Source of the DNA: Sphagnum magellanicum
Lineage: Eukaryota > Streptophyta > Sphagnopsida > Sphagnales > Sphagnaceae
Reading direction: 5' to 3'
DNA length: 64,000 nt
Assembly (NCBI GenBank): GCA_021904315.1
Contig: CM038911.1
Coordinates: forward strand, 11,319,390 to 11,383,389
The translations under genes were made by a program, and so were the position numbers. Below are positions 36,155 to 48,472 of this stretch, piece by piece (position 1 is the stretch's first letter; each line of letters begins with the position of its first letter). Below the pieces are notes generated by a model. That model was not told where the DNA came from and ran no database searches. It worked only from the letters and a program-made list of their open reading frames with translations.

Positions 36155-39100
36155 TTTTTTGTTGCAATGCAGTGCTGAATCTTTTTGTGCCGGGGATGGC
36201 AGGACGTGGATACGACGGGCATGTGGAGCCATTGTTTGGGTCGTTGTAACAGCCATTATACTTGGACTTGTGTTTGGCATCGCCTATGGTACGTCCTCAG
36301 TATAATTCTTTCCTGCTATAGAGACTGTAATGACTATTATTGGATGAGAGCCTTCAGATGATCTGATCCCTTTGTCCATTCTAATGAAGAAAAGAGCAAA
36401 AAATTCTACCAAACTTCTTCATGCAGGAAAAAACCTAAATATCAAATGCATCATATCAGAAGTTTGGCAGACAACTCTTCTGATGTGGTGCATTTGATGT
36501 TGATGAAGCCACAAAACCTCACTGATTTGATATGCAGAAATGTCAATGGCCTGTTTGGACTGAAATCAGATTACAGTGTTGTCCACAATAGTCTAAAGAA
36601 TGCAGACTGCCAGTGAACATGCACTACAAATACTTCCACTGTTGTTTGTCATTTATGAATGACAAAAGCAACGTCATTTGCTCTCTGTTTCTGTTGAACA
36701 TGCTTTTTGAAATTGCTTAGCAGCTACCAGTTCTGGCACTTCCTCAGAAAATAGTTGTGCTTTGGGGTTGGTGGGCTTTTGCAGTTCTAGCAGGCAAGGT
36801 AGATTTTGATGTTCAACGGTTGGATTCATCAAGTCAACCATTCATGACAGATTTCAGCTCATTGAATGCAAGAAATCCATGTCTGGCAAACAATCAGGGT
36901 GGAACAGCAACCCGTACCTCGGTGTGTCTGCCTTCTTTCATCCTGTTTGATGTGCTCCTTAGCTGATTTTGTGCTGTGTGAGAATGTCAAAGGTCAGCTA
37001 AAACCTAACTGCTGAGCATCAGTCTGTTGTGACAGTGCACAAACAGTCTGCTTGTTTTACTTGCCTGACATGTAATTGGGGATGCACTTAAGATCAGTTT
37101 CCAAATGAATGCATCAAATTTCTCCCTTTTTCTGAAACCTGTCATGTGGAACTAAACTCTTATACATACATGTGTTATAAAGATTTCTAGCACAGTAACA
37201 GTTTGGCAGAGTGGGTATACCAGTGTTCAGCAGAGCTAGCAGCAGCAGATACAGCAACCACATGGACTATGCGTACATCATTCCCAGAGTATATCATTGC
37301 GATTGTTACCATTGTCGGCTCCATTCTCTTTGCTGTATGTGCTTCTTCCCTTTACATAGCTTCTCAAGGAGCCTTAAATACTTGAGCTGGCATGGAGAAG
37401 AATTTTATTTCAGAGTTGTTTGAATTATTGTTCAGTTTTGGTTTCTAAAGTCATGTCCTTGATGTAAACATCTTTCTATGGTTGTCAATCATGGATGCTG
37501 ACAGGGTCCATACTGCTTGCAGATCTTTGGGGGTGCGGGTGTAGCTGCTTTACCTCTAAGTCTTATATCTGCATACTTCCGACGTCCTAGAGCCATCATC
37601 ACACGCTCCCAGTATGTAAAGGTTTGTCTCTCTCTCTGATTACTTTGTGAGATGTTCCACAAGATGGCTGATTGAGTGGTGAATCAGGTGGAGAGTAGAG
37701 AGGATGAGCACAGTTGGGGCAATCTTTCTATTGTGGTGGGGACCTTGTGCACTAAAGATAGAAACATAGGGCAGCAGATGCAAGGGTGCCCCCAACAGAG
37801 GAAATTGGCAGAGCTTGGACAAAGTCTCAAACCAATCTTTTGGACGGTCAAGTGCAGGAGGCGACTGAGCTTGGCAAGCGTGCAAAGGAGATCAAAGATG
37901 CAGCATTGGCACTGCAGCGTGAAGAGCGAGCTGGGAGCAAGGGCCGCAAGTGGAAGAAGAATGTCAACAAAGTTCAGCAGGTCTGAAGTTGATTCAAGAA
38001 GGCCATTTTCCTATGTTTTCTCTTGGTTGAACCAGTAAGGACAATGCACAGTTGTTTCTAGTGTAGGTGCTGTAGTTGGTGTGGGCCACATGCTCTTAAA
38101 AGTTCACAATTTATGATGGTTTTGGGAGTTTAATTGTAGAAAGCTGGTGATTGAACTTCTGCAAATTTTTTAATTGGGTTTTTTTGTGCTGTTCATGTCT
38201 CATTGCAGGAACTGGTGTACTTAGAAGAGGATGAGCGGATGTTGGAAGAGGTGTATCCACAAGGAGAGAAGGTACAGAACTGCTTCCAGAGAGTATGTTT
38301 GATGTATTCATGTGGTTTTACATATGTTCCTGAGCATGATTTGACTTTGAGCTTGCTTGCTTACTTCAGTTCAATTCCACATAGGACAACCAAGTCCACA
38401 AAGATGAAAATCCAAGTTTGACAAAACAATTTGGGGTGTATACTTGTAGGTTTTCTTTTTGGAAAGTAAGACTAGCAGTGGATTTCATACATGACAGGGA
38501 ATGCCATCATATGTGATTTGACGAAATGAGTTTCTTTGTTAACGTGTCGGGCATTTTGCAGGCTGATACTTCTTGGGCACTTACTGTTCTCAGTTACCTT
38601 GGGAAGTTGTTGTTTGGAATCTTTGGGTGAGTCTGGTGTCCCATGAAAGGTTCTAAACTTAAGAACTGTTCCTAATGCTGTTTTCATTTGAAGATTGTGG
38701 GAACCTAATCCATTCTGCCAAATACTATGTTCTCACATAGTAACAAGTGAATGATGTCTGTGTCCTGTGTGTAATGAATGGAAAAGTTGTGTGACCCATG
38801 TTAAATGTACAAACTAAAGCAGAGAACATGTCTTAGAAATTTGTATTGGCTCAAGACAGTGGCATACTTTTGTGTTTAATGAATAGACTTATGTAAATAA
38901 TCATATGCCTGCACAAGTAAACACCTATCTCAACTTGAAATGCTGGATCTAAACAGTGTGTGGGATTGTGTCTGCCAGGCTAGTGGTCTCTGCTGTATGG
39001 TTGGTGCACATTGTGATCTACATGCTCATTACACCTCCACTTAATCCATTCCTCAACTGGTTTTTCATTCGCCTTGACAATGTTTGGGGTAAGTAGTCAC

Positions 39101-40272
39101 ATACACACCATGCATTGAGTTGTGGGAGGAAATATGTTCACCGGAGTAAAAGCTATTTTGTGTCTTGCCATATTTTCACTGAAACAGAGCAAGGGAGATG
39201 TTCTTGGATTGTTGTGCTCATGTCATGAGCTGGGCCATTGCAGGATTGCTGGGCACTGTTGCTTTTGCCTTCTTCTGCTTCTATCTTCTCCTGGCAGTTA
39301 TCTCTGGGGAGATGCAGTTGGGCCTCAACTTTCTCTTCATCACCATCCATCCTATGAAGTATGTGGTCCAACATTCAAGGATATTGCTGTGACAATTTTT
39401 TCAGGATTCTCCTTGGTTTCTAGCTCTGTTTCTTAGCTACTATGTGTTGAAAGAGAAGTCCAATTTGTGTTTTCCTAGGTACTGCCTGGTTGGCTTCATT
39501 ATTTTGCAGAAGTCATACTGACCATGTGCCTTGGGATGGTCACAGGTGGAATGGGACACTGATGAGCTCATTTCTGTTCAATGTGGGCCTGATTTTAATC
39601 TGCTCCATAAGGTCCTACATGATCTTCCTTTTCATCTCAGCTTGTTGTGTCAGGAACATTTTGCAGTTTGGTTGTGGCTGTTTGCAGTGTGGATGCCTCT
39701 GCACTGTCCTAACAGCATAGTCTGTGACTTGTTCCCTCTGCAGTGTGATTCAGTTCTGTGCAAAGGCTTTTGCACTGTATGCCCAAGCTACAGTTGTGCA
39801 AGAGATCTTCGGTCACACTCTAGAGTCATTGCGGGGCATCAAATACCTCTTTAAGTAATCTGCTTTGCAGCATTCTCCAGCTTCTCTCTACTTCCCAATA
39901 AGCAATAAAGTGCATGAGTGGTATTTTTGTAGTTGCTACAGCCTGCTCCATTCATTTTGAATCCAACAGTGAAACAGCAAATTATTTGTGAAGCACAAAT
40001 GGGCTTTGAAATATATATTGATATAATTTGCAATGATTGTGTGCAGGTACAATGTGTTTCAATATGCATTCCTTGTTTGTGCAGGTCTGACAACTGTATA
40101 TTACTTAGCATTTGTAAGTCAGCTTACCTCTGCTAACACTGTTGAAATTCAAGTTTAGTATCTTGAAGGTTTTGTCATAAGGAGTATGCTGACAAAGCTC
40201 TTCCTGGACACTGTATGCTGTTGACAGGGATGTAGGAGAAAGAGGACAAGGTCCAAGTTCCAGCTGGAGTAA
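35719..40272 (+). CDS. LIMR family protein (LMBR1/LMBRD1-like multi-pass membrane protein)
   Basis: Fourteen exons: 35719-36068, 36203-36288, 36794-36913, 37210-37334, 37523-37621, 37858-37980, 38209-38271, 38562-38626, 38979-39088, 39244-39358, 39546-39611, 39744-39854, 40047-40113, 40228-40272; 1545 nt, 514 aa, close to the ~509 aa of plant LIMR proteins such as At5g01460. Hydrophobic N-terminal segment, MLPADIAN and YYEGDQ in exon 1; luminal loop in exons 3-4; RTSFPEYIIAIVTIVGSI; IFGGAGVAALPLSLISAYFRRP; a charged cytosolic region with EATELGKRAKEIKDA and EERAGSKGRKWKKNV; VYPQGEK; FITIHPMKWNGTLMSSFLFN; HTLESLRGIKYLFKYNVFQ; basic end RRKRTRSKFQLE. The exon 3/4 junction (36913/37210) is the least certain. 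Animal LMBRD1 exports lysosomal cobalamin; the plant role is not established. Confidence 0.92.
36121..36152. repeat. (GA)n microsatellite in LIMR intron 1
   Basis: About 15 GA units just downstream of exon 1, followed by a T run. GA tracts near plant 5' ends are common BPC/GAGA-factor targets; a role here is only possible. Confidence 0.8.
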
Positions 40273-43200
40273 GACCTACCTTATCAAAGCTGTTCAGTAC
40301 AACTTAGTGTTCAAACTTTGGAGGAGTGAGCAACTACACACCATACCTAGGAATGTAAACCTGGTCCACAATCCAGTGTGGTTGCTCCCTCAGTTTGTTT
40401 TGTGCACCTTACTAAGATTGTGTGTGGCTGTTCCTCTCAACAGTCTTTGGTAGTCTATCTGGCTTTCTTAATTTTTCAAGGTTGCACTTTGCGAATCAGA
40501 AAGCCATATTAGATGTTGTATCTGTATCATTCTGCATGACTCCTGTAGTTCACATTGGTAGGTAGTATTGATATTGGGCATGTGTGTATGCCCAATCAGT
40601 TAGAAAGAGAAATGCTCACATTGGATTTAAACAGTTTCTCAAATATTTTACTTGTGTGAAATACATTGGCAAGGGTATTGTGTATTCAGAATGTAGGTCC
40701 AGACAACTATAGGCCTACAGCCATACCTCATGCTAGTTCATGACTGCATAGAAGAAGAAAAGTTCCAAGATGCCCTCATCCAGGAAATTTTCACTTTGGA
40801 TGGTGGTGAAAATTCAAGTTGTAGATTTGTGGGATGAACTTGCCGAATTTGGTGCTGGCAACAGGTTGGAGTCAGGTTTGTTTTTCAGCTAACAGTTCTA
40901 GCAGTAATGACCAGAAATTGTCCTCCAGGAGAAAGCTGTAGACATGGATGGTGAAATGTTGCCCTTACTTGACCCTTTCCTGTATGCATGGAAATTTTAG
41001 ACAGGCTTTGTACAAGAGAAAAGGATATTAGGAATGCTATTATGAGTTAATATATGTTAATAGAACTGGTGAATTGGTACCTAGCTTTGGTTTCAAAATT
41101 CCTGAACTTCATGGATATGTCAGATGGCAACATATTGATTGGTTTGGAAGAAAGCGTTTTCATAAAGCCCTAATGTTGTGGTAGGGCATGCTATAAAGTG
41201 TAATAGGTGGTTTCTCTGCAGAGATTGGTCCCTCAGCAACTTTTTGTTTTTTATGGTTTTAAAAACCGTTCATAACCCTTGGGTATCATGAATGTTTTTT
41301 GGAAATGAAGTGGTTGAGCTCTTCTCAGGGGAGGGCATTACCAGAATCACTGGCATGCTTGACAATGCTTCATGTGGGCCCTGGTAATGCCCTGGTAAAC
41401 CCTCCCCTAGGGCCTAAACCTACCTGTTAACTTCACTTCATCTGCCTTCAAACACAAAGATTACCTGCAGTGTTCATTTGCATTGGGATTAGATGTGATA
41501 ATGTCATCTATCCAAGAAGTTGGAAAGACAGTTTGAAGAATAATGAGAGAAGACTGTTATAAAAAAGCTATGCATTTTATTGTTACAAATGAATTTACAA
41601 TGTCAGCTTTGACAGGTCATTGTGGTCCATAATTTACTCAATTTTAACAATTGCACTATTAACAATTATCCAAACATTAGCTGGTACAACTAAACGTTTC
41701 CAATATTGGTCAATGTCCTAAAAGTGGTTATCACTATGTGATTTTCATAAAAGGACAAAGGATGATAACCAAATTGTAAATCCAAAATGTTGAAAAGCTT
41801 GCCTTGATTAGTAAGAAAAAATATTTATTTGACAATGAAATGCCACTCTTTTCTACTCATATCCATTTGTTAAATGTCCACTTGTTAACAAGTTTGCAAT
41901 CTTTCAACATGTGGTTCTAAGTTCAATTCTTCCAAATGTCCTTTCCAGTGAACCCACTAGTGTTTTAAGCATATTGCTTTTCAGAATGCAATACCTTTAC
42001 TTTTGACTGCAGTTGGAGTCATCAGTCTATCTTGCAGTTGGAGCCAACGTTTTGACTGCAACTCCCTATTTGGTCTTTGTTCAGTCTTTTGAATCTTCAC
42101 ACTAGTGTTCCTGTGGATGAATGGAGGCATCATCGAAATTACCAGAATCAAGCTGATCACCAAGCACAGTTGTGTGATGAGTGTGGAGAGTGACTCATGG
42201 ATTTGATGGTTCCTTAAATTCAGAGTGGAAAGCTGGTGGTTCCAGACCTAGAAAAACTCCAAAACTTGGAGAGACATGTTGGGCATGAAAGGATTTGGAG
42301 AGATTGTTATTGAAGCTGCAAGAAATGCAACCCGACTGGCTCATAGAAAGCTCGAGATTTTTTGCTGTCACTGAATCTTGAGTCACATTACAAAAAGAGG
42401 GACAAAGTTGGCTCTACTCTTCGCAGATGAAAATTTTCCACTTCTGAGGTCTTTGTTCCAAGGTCTTCTTGCAGGTGAAGCAGGTCTTGTTGCACAAGCA
42501 TAAGCTTGGGTATGAAGCACACGAGCTTGGGTGCTGGAAGGTTGGCTCGTGAGGAGCACGGATGCAAAGCACAAGAGCTTGGGCACTGAAGCGCTGGATT
42601 GCCACAGCAGCTCTCAAGGAACCGTAAGGTTGCTGCTGAACAGTTAGCTGCTCATACAGACCTCCACATCCTGGGCACTTCTGCCAGGCCAGAGTAAAAT
42701 TATTGTGTGCCCAGTACATCATATGTTATTTCTAGTGTAATGGTGAGGACCCACTGAAGTAGAAGCCTCCTCACTACCCAGGAGTTACAGTGACAAGTGC
42801 AGAGCAGCAGTGGAGCTGCTCTTACACATCCAAATCCATCATGTTTCATGACAGTTTGTTTTGTTTTAAAAATTTTTAGTGCCACCAAATGTCTACATGG
42901 AAAGGGGTTCCCAAGGGATATTAAAATGATAATCAGACATTTTTGGCTGATTAAGTGGATTAGTGCACTCTAAAAGCAAAACTCCCATTAGTCACCACCA
43001 ACCAGTAAATGCGCTAGAAATATGCAAAACTCCAAAAGGGATTCCAAATATTAAAATGTGCTGAAGTGTCATTTCTTTCAGTTATTTTAAAGTCATCTAC
43101 TAATTCATTTATGGTCTCAAACCTTATAATCTTCAAACAAATAAAACTTTTCTGTCAAGCAAGAAGCAACATGAGCTTGATGGCAGAAAGAAAGTTTACT

Positions 43201-43779
43201 TCTTCCCAGCAGACAGCTCCTGCAGTTCTGTGCACAATTTTGTAATCATCTCCTGGGGGAAGCTTCAAGGCATATAGCTACAAGTTGTGTCTTCTGATCA
43301 AAATATTTTGCAACTCTACTGCAAAATTTCCCATCACCCACATCTGTCTTGCATCAGTCACATCAAAAGCAACTCCTCATTGGGCCACTACACTTACACA
43401 GCATAGAGAATACTGCTACACAATTCCAACAGTCTAGCACAGATGCAGAGACTTTGCACAAAATCAGGTACAGATTGACAACAAGATTGGTTCACTTCCA
43501 ATCGTGGGATATAACTTGCTAGGAGAAAGCTTTTCTGTAGAGACAACTTTAGACACCCGCATGCACAAATCATTTGTACTAGTAGTGCCAAGCAACAATA
43601 TGGGTCAGAACTTAGTCTTGTGAGACCCAGGTGACTGTGATTCAATAAAAGAGAAAGGACAATAATTGCAACCAAAACTAGGAAACCATTTTACCAGCAT
43701 TGTTTCTTATGACCATTGTGGAATCCACTATGGTCAAAACCTTCACCAACCTGAAACTGCACCATATCTTCCAAATTCT
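40273..43779. other. Intergenic between the convergent LIMR and aldolase genes
   Basis: Holds both 3' flanks and a foldback element (41301-41435). At 42470-42600 a GC-richer stretch repeats AGCTTGGG-TGCTGAAGCAC-like units and gives spurious frames; no gene is supported. Confidence 0.5.
41301..41435. mobile_element. Foldback/MITE-like element
   Basis: Inner arms CAGGGGAGGGCATTACCAG (41326-41344) and CTGGTAAACCCTCCCCTAG (41392-41410) pair with about three mismatches; outer arms AATGAAGTGGTT (~41304-41315) and AACTTCACTTCAT (~41429-41441) extend the fold. About 135-140 bp, no coding capacity. Confidence 0.65.
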
Positions 43780-46284
43780 CTAGTAGGTGTAGCCTTTCAC
43801 AAACATTCCCGTCTTTGCTTCCTCTGCTTCACCTTCTGCAGAGTACTTTCCAAGCTGTGCAAGAGAGTTTGCCTTTGCACGAACCAGAAGAGCCTTCTTG
43901 GCTGCTTCAATGTTCTCTGGCTGGCCCTTCCATGTCTTCAACACTGAGTTTTGGAGGGCACGGGCATAGGAGAAGGACACATGCCATGGGTTCGGGCTCT
44001 GGTTCATGGCATTCAGGTTCAGGGTGGCCTCCACCTCTGATTGACCTCCAGACAAAAACTGTTCAGGACAAAACAAGGACCCAGGATTAGTATCAAAGGA
44101 CTATATAATGACCATCCTCCATCAATGCAACTACCCCAGAATGGACCTACTTCATGTTCCCTTCAAATGTGTAGAGGTAGGTCAGAGAACTCACCATAAT
44201 GCCAGGAACAGCTGGTGGCACACGTCTCTTCAACAATGTAAGAGTGTACTCTGCAACCTTTTCAGGTGTTGCCCTCTCAGGGCACTCAGCTCCAGGAGTG
44301 ACCATACTAGGCTTCAAGAGAATACCCTCAAACAACACATTGTTCTCAGCCAAGAAGAAGAACACTTTTGACCAGACCTTTTCAGCAACCTCCAAAGTCC
44401 TATTGATGCTGTGATTACCATCAAGAAGAATCTCAGGTTCAACAATTGGGACCAATCCATTGTCCTGCACATGGCAATATAAGACTCTGAGGTGCTAATA
44501 TACAACATCAACACCATCTTTCATAAAGCTAGCTAGAGGATTAATAAGACAATGACCACAAAAAGAAGGTTTCCGCAAAATCACTGTAGCTCACCAGAAG
44601 GAAGGAGTGAGCAAAACCTTTAAACACAAAGACAGAGTAGAAATATGAGTAACTGTAGGAGTTTTAAAAATCTAATCTGCATTTTAAAAAAATTGTATTT
44701 GTGGTCAAATTCATGTCATAATTCAGTCTCACACACCTGGGAGATGGCAGCATAGCGAGCAAGACCCCATGCAGCTTCTGTCACAGCCAACTCAGAAGGG
44801 CCATTGGGGATACTGATAACAGTACGCCTGCATACACCAACTTGCTTCTCTCAGCAATTTCATTGAACAGGGCAAAAAGAATCTCCACAGAATGACTCCT
44901 TCCCTAAACCTCATATGTAACAAGCTAACAACTGAAGAAAAACCAGAATGAGGCATCAAGGTTTCAATCCCAGTTCTCATCCTCCAACATGACAGGGTCC
45001 AGCTGATGGGAATAGTTGTGTGAGATGGGAAACCATCAAGCTCTCAACCAGGAACCACAAGGCCAAAGCAGGAAGAACCAAATGGCAGCCTCATTTTTAC
45101 CAAGATGAACCAGAAAGAGCAATTTAGACTATAAAAACATTGGAGGACTGAATCATTTGCACATGATATAGAAGTGCAAACAAATGTATGCATCAGGCCA
45201 AGGGAAAGATAAACTACTTACCACTTGTCAAACCTTGCTCCCTGCTTGTAGTAGGCAGCAGTTCTGGAAGCCAAGCCATCAAGACCTTGGCACCATGATT
45301 CGTTGTTAGATCCAGCCAAAGGCACAAGACCCTGAAGTTAAAGATTTGGGTCAATTCTCAAAGATCAGGCAAGTGACCATAGTGGTAAATAGAAACACAT
45401 CAATTGCTGCTTGAGGCAGTTGCGGGATGTTGGAGTCAGTACCTTGTCCACCTTGATGCCTGGCACAATGTTCTGTTCTTTTAGAGAGTCGACCATGAGC
45501 TTGCCATCGGTTGTTGACTGGTAGAGAGTTTCCTCAAATAGGATGGCTCCAGACACATACTCTCCGAGGCCTGGAGTGGTACACAACAGTTGCCTGTATG
45601 CTTGGCGATTGACTTCTGTGTTGTCGAGACCGATAGAGGCCAAGCGCAAGCCACAAGTCGCATTGGATTCATCCATAGCCAGGATACCACGACCTGGAGT
45701 AGCAATTGTTTTCTGAGAACATGACCACAGACAAAATCAAGAGAACAAATCGGTACTCCTCCATCGACCACTTTTTCAGTACAATTACAATAACGTCCAC
45801 CACCGACACAAGTCATCCGGAACCCGCACATTCTAGGACACATCTTCGGCGCATCGCGAAGACAGAGGCAAATCCTGCATATAAAAAGACCTAGTTTCTC
45901 ACATCGGCAGCTTAGTAGCCGATCCTTAGAATCTAACAAGCACAGAGCCGCCTCGTATGCGGATCCCGGGTATCTGAACTTGGCATGCAAGAGATCAGGA
46001 AAGCTGTAAAACAGTTAAGCCATCCACGACTACTATTCCTCAAAAACAGCCCTAAGAAACCCTCCCTTGCTCAATACAGCATCAACGCAATCCCCTGCCC
46101 CCAGAAACCAAAACCATACCGCAGTTTTAACGAGCTCCTCATCGTAACCGGCAGCTCTCACTGCGAAAGAAACACTCGCACTTTTCGCCGGAGACACGAT
46201 CTTCTTCAGGGGGGTTCCGCAGAAGCCAGAGCTCAGAGCCACGGCTTGTTTGCCAGTCGCCATACCTCCCATTGCAGCAGCCAT
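43780..46284 (-). CDS. FBA: Fructose-bisphosphate aldolase, class I, chloroplastic
   Basis: Six exons: 46284-46120, 45712-45443, 45331-45222, 44827-44737, 44464-44195, 44058-43780; 394 aa, the usual plastid length. Cleaves/forms fructose 1,6-bisphosphate and sedoheptulose 1,7-bisphosphate in the stroma (Calvin cycle). Residues 1-~47 ([20 protein letters not shown]..) are a Ser/Ala/Lys-rich transit peptide; the mature region starts around [12 protein letters not shown]. Active-site features: RGILAMDES (D69), VDK (K145), VEPE (E221) and the Schiff-base lysine in [11 protein letters not shown] (K263); LSGGQS phosphate loop; C-terminal tyrosine in KGYTY. Exons 2 and 5 are both exactly 270 nt. The leader (46285-46480) has GA/CT tracts and a GC-rich stretch. 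Intact, no missing residues seen. Confidence 0.97.
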
Positions 46285-47110
46285 CTCTCCTTCTCACACC
46301 ACGGTATTCTTTATTGTCTCTGTCTCTTTCCTCTCCTTCGTTTTCCACACAACAGCAATCGAATCCAAACCACCACAACGCGAATGCGAAGCTGTTGTGC
46401 ACAAAAACAACGAAGCGTTTGCAGGGACAGACAGAACGAGAGAGAGAGAGACCGCGCGCGCAAAGGACTGGACAATACGAGCAATGGCCTTTTCTAGACC
46501 CTCCCCGCCTCTCCCTCCTCCACCCCCCTGTTCACGCACCCCCTTCTCTTTTTGGCTAATTTTGAGAGATCACGCAATGAGCTTGATCCACGTGGAAAAA
46601 CCTTCCTAGCTTCTGTACATTCCAAAAAGAAAAAGGAAAGTTGGGTTATTGGTTGGTCAAATTTGAGGAGTGTTTTTGCTCCTTTCTTTTTTTCCTTTTA
46701 GCTTTTCTATTGAAACGCACTTTGCAGTTTTTTGTTGTTGCACTCATGGTGCCTTTTTTGTTTGCTTTTGAACAAAACATTTAAATCATTTTGTTTGGAC
46801 GAGGACCCCAGTGATTTTTTTTGACAAAACTTCTCGCTTTTTTGACCAAAATAATTGGGGAGATTTTGGAGGAAAAAAATTCTACTGTAAATTTGATTAA
46901 TTTGTCTAAATTTCTGGAAATTTTCGTGAAATATATTTTATATCTCAAAATTGGAAAAAAAACAAAAAAACAAACAAAACAAAACAAAATGGTTTGGGAT
47001 AGTGGTGAAGTAGGTAATTCAATTGTTGCTGACCCCCTTGAAAGTGCTGACACGAGAAGGAAGATGTTGCTCCGCCGCTCTCTTTTGAATTCTTTTTGAC
47101 TGAAGTACTA
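46285..47110. promoter_or_regulatory. Upstream region of the aldolase gene
   Basis: Leader with (GA)n at ~46437-46452 followed by CGCGCGCGC, then CT/CCCT tract (46500-46545). Beyond ~46620 the DNA becomes AT-rich. No clear TATA box was fixed. Long plus-strand frames here are antisense shadows. Confidence 0.4.
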
Positions 47111-47441
47111 GAGTATCTCCAGCGGTGCTCAGTATGCAACCCTGCAAAAATATTTTTCATATCCAAGTTTAGTTATTTACTTTTTTGCAACCCCACCCAT
47201 AAAATTGAAATTGGGACAGCAGATAACTACTAATAGCAAACCACTTGGACCAATCATTATGATGGGCCAATCAGAAACACTCATCAGTAGTGAGATTGTA
47301 TTTATTGCACTCTTCTCTGCAGGTGCACAGCGTTGCTGCGTCTTTTACCAGGCACCGCAAACTGTTCAATTATGCTGAGCCGAACCCGTTCATCTAATTT
47401 TACTGTGCAGGATCACATACTCAGCCCGGCTGTAGATGCTC
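47111..47441. mobile_element. MITE copy 2, ~331 bp (same family as 14392-14767)
   Basis: Left end GAGTATCTCCAGCGGTGCTC; right end on the other strand GAGCATCTACAGCCGGGCTG. Flanked by CTA (47108-47110) and TTA (47442-47444), a near match to a TWA target duplication. Shares the internal blocks listed for copy 1. It sits ~0.8 kb upstream of the aldolase start. Confidence 0.82.
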
Positions 47442-47699
47442 TTAGTCGAATTCTTTTAAAAGAAAGAAGGAAAACAAAAGAACAGATTCTTTTTGTTGTT
47501 GTGCAATGACTTCTTCAAGTCTGATGGCTTTCTAGATGTTTTCTTTTTTTCTTTTTCTTTTTGCCCAATCGGGTCTTAGGCTAAGTATTATGTTTCTAAA
47601 AATGTCTCACACAAGAAAGCACAAAATTGGGCTTAAGAAAAAAAGAAAAGAAAAAGAACACAGAAACGAAAAGAAAAAAAAAACAAAAGAAAGAGAGGA

Positions 47700-47960
47700 A
47701 AAGAAATATGGGCCCCGGGCGGTGTGTTTGGAATGTTAGTTGACGAGGAATTTTGGGACCTCGTTCCGGATGTCGAGGGCCACAAAATGAAGGGCGGTCA
47801 GGAAGCGGCGAATCGGAACTTGGACTGGCGTGTTGGTACTTCAAACACCGCCGCCCGCTGTCCCCGCTTTGCTCAACGTGCGGTTCTAGTGGACCTTGGT
47901 TTTGGGCCGATCCGAGAACATGCCACGTGTAATAAGCACCTCAAACTGGAATTCTAGTTG
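47700..47960. other. GC-rich island, unassigned
   Basis: About 250 bp much richer in GC and CpG than its flanks, with a 77-codon plus frame (VDEEFWDLVPDVEG..) and a minus frame, neither recognised. The plus frame opens only with a GTG, then ATG. Possibly a gene fragment or element core. Confidence 0.3.
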
Positions 47961-48472
47961 GCCACACAAACATTCGAGTATAAATTAATAATTAACAATA
48001 AAATTATAATTTCTTATTCCTTTTTTCTGTTTTGGAATTTCTTCTTTGAAATGATGATGCAAACTACTTCAAAGTTTGCAATTTTAAAAAGAAAAACTGA
48101 CTACTTTTCTTCCCTAGAACACTAGAGCTATTTGTTTCCTGTTGAGAATGGAATGGATGAGATTTTACTTAACAAAAAAATTCCCTCTTCACTCAATAGC
48201 TTATTACTAGGGAATTTTTAAAAATTCAAAATTTTGTGATATCAATAATTTGGTGAGATTTTCCAGAAATTTAGCTGAATTTACACTGAAAAATACCACA
48301 AAATTCCAATTTGTGTGGACTTTGGTACTTTTCATTTTGCCAAGTTTTTCAAAATTATATTGGTTGTCCCCTCTCCCACCCCCCCAATAATATGTTTTGT
48401 AGATTAAAGTTGACAATCAACCCACAATAATGACCTTATCATAAGTCCCAAAAGTGGTATTCAAACCAACTA
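47961..48472. other. AT-rich spacer
   Basis: No feature seen. Confidence 0.5.

Noticed and set aside
42383..42722. Minus-strand frames of 67-102 codons
   Set aside because: No motif, and the DNA is a short degenerate AGCTTGGG repeat in an intergenic region.
45481..45990. 169-codon minus-strand frame rich in Cys
   Set aside because: Runs through intron 1 and exon 2 of the aldolase in another frame.
45985..46497. 170-codon plus-strand open frame
   Set aside because: Antisense of aldolase exon 1 and its leader.
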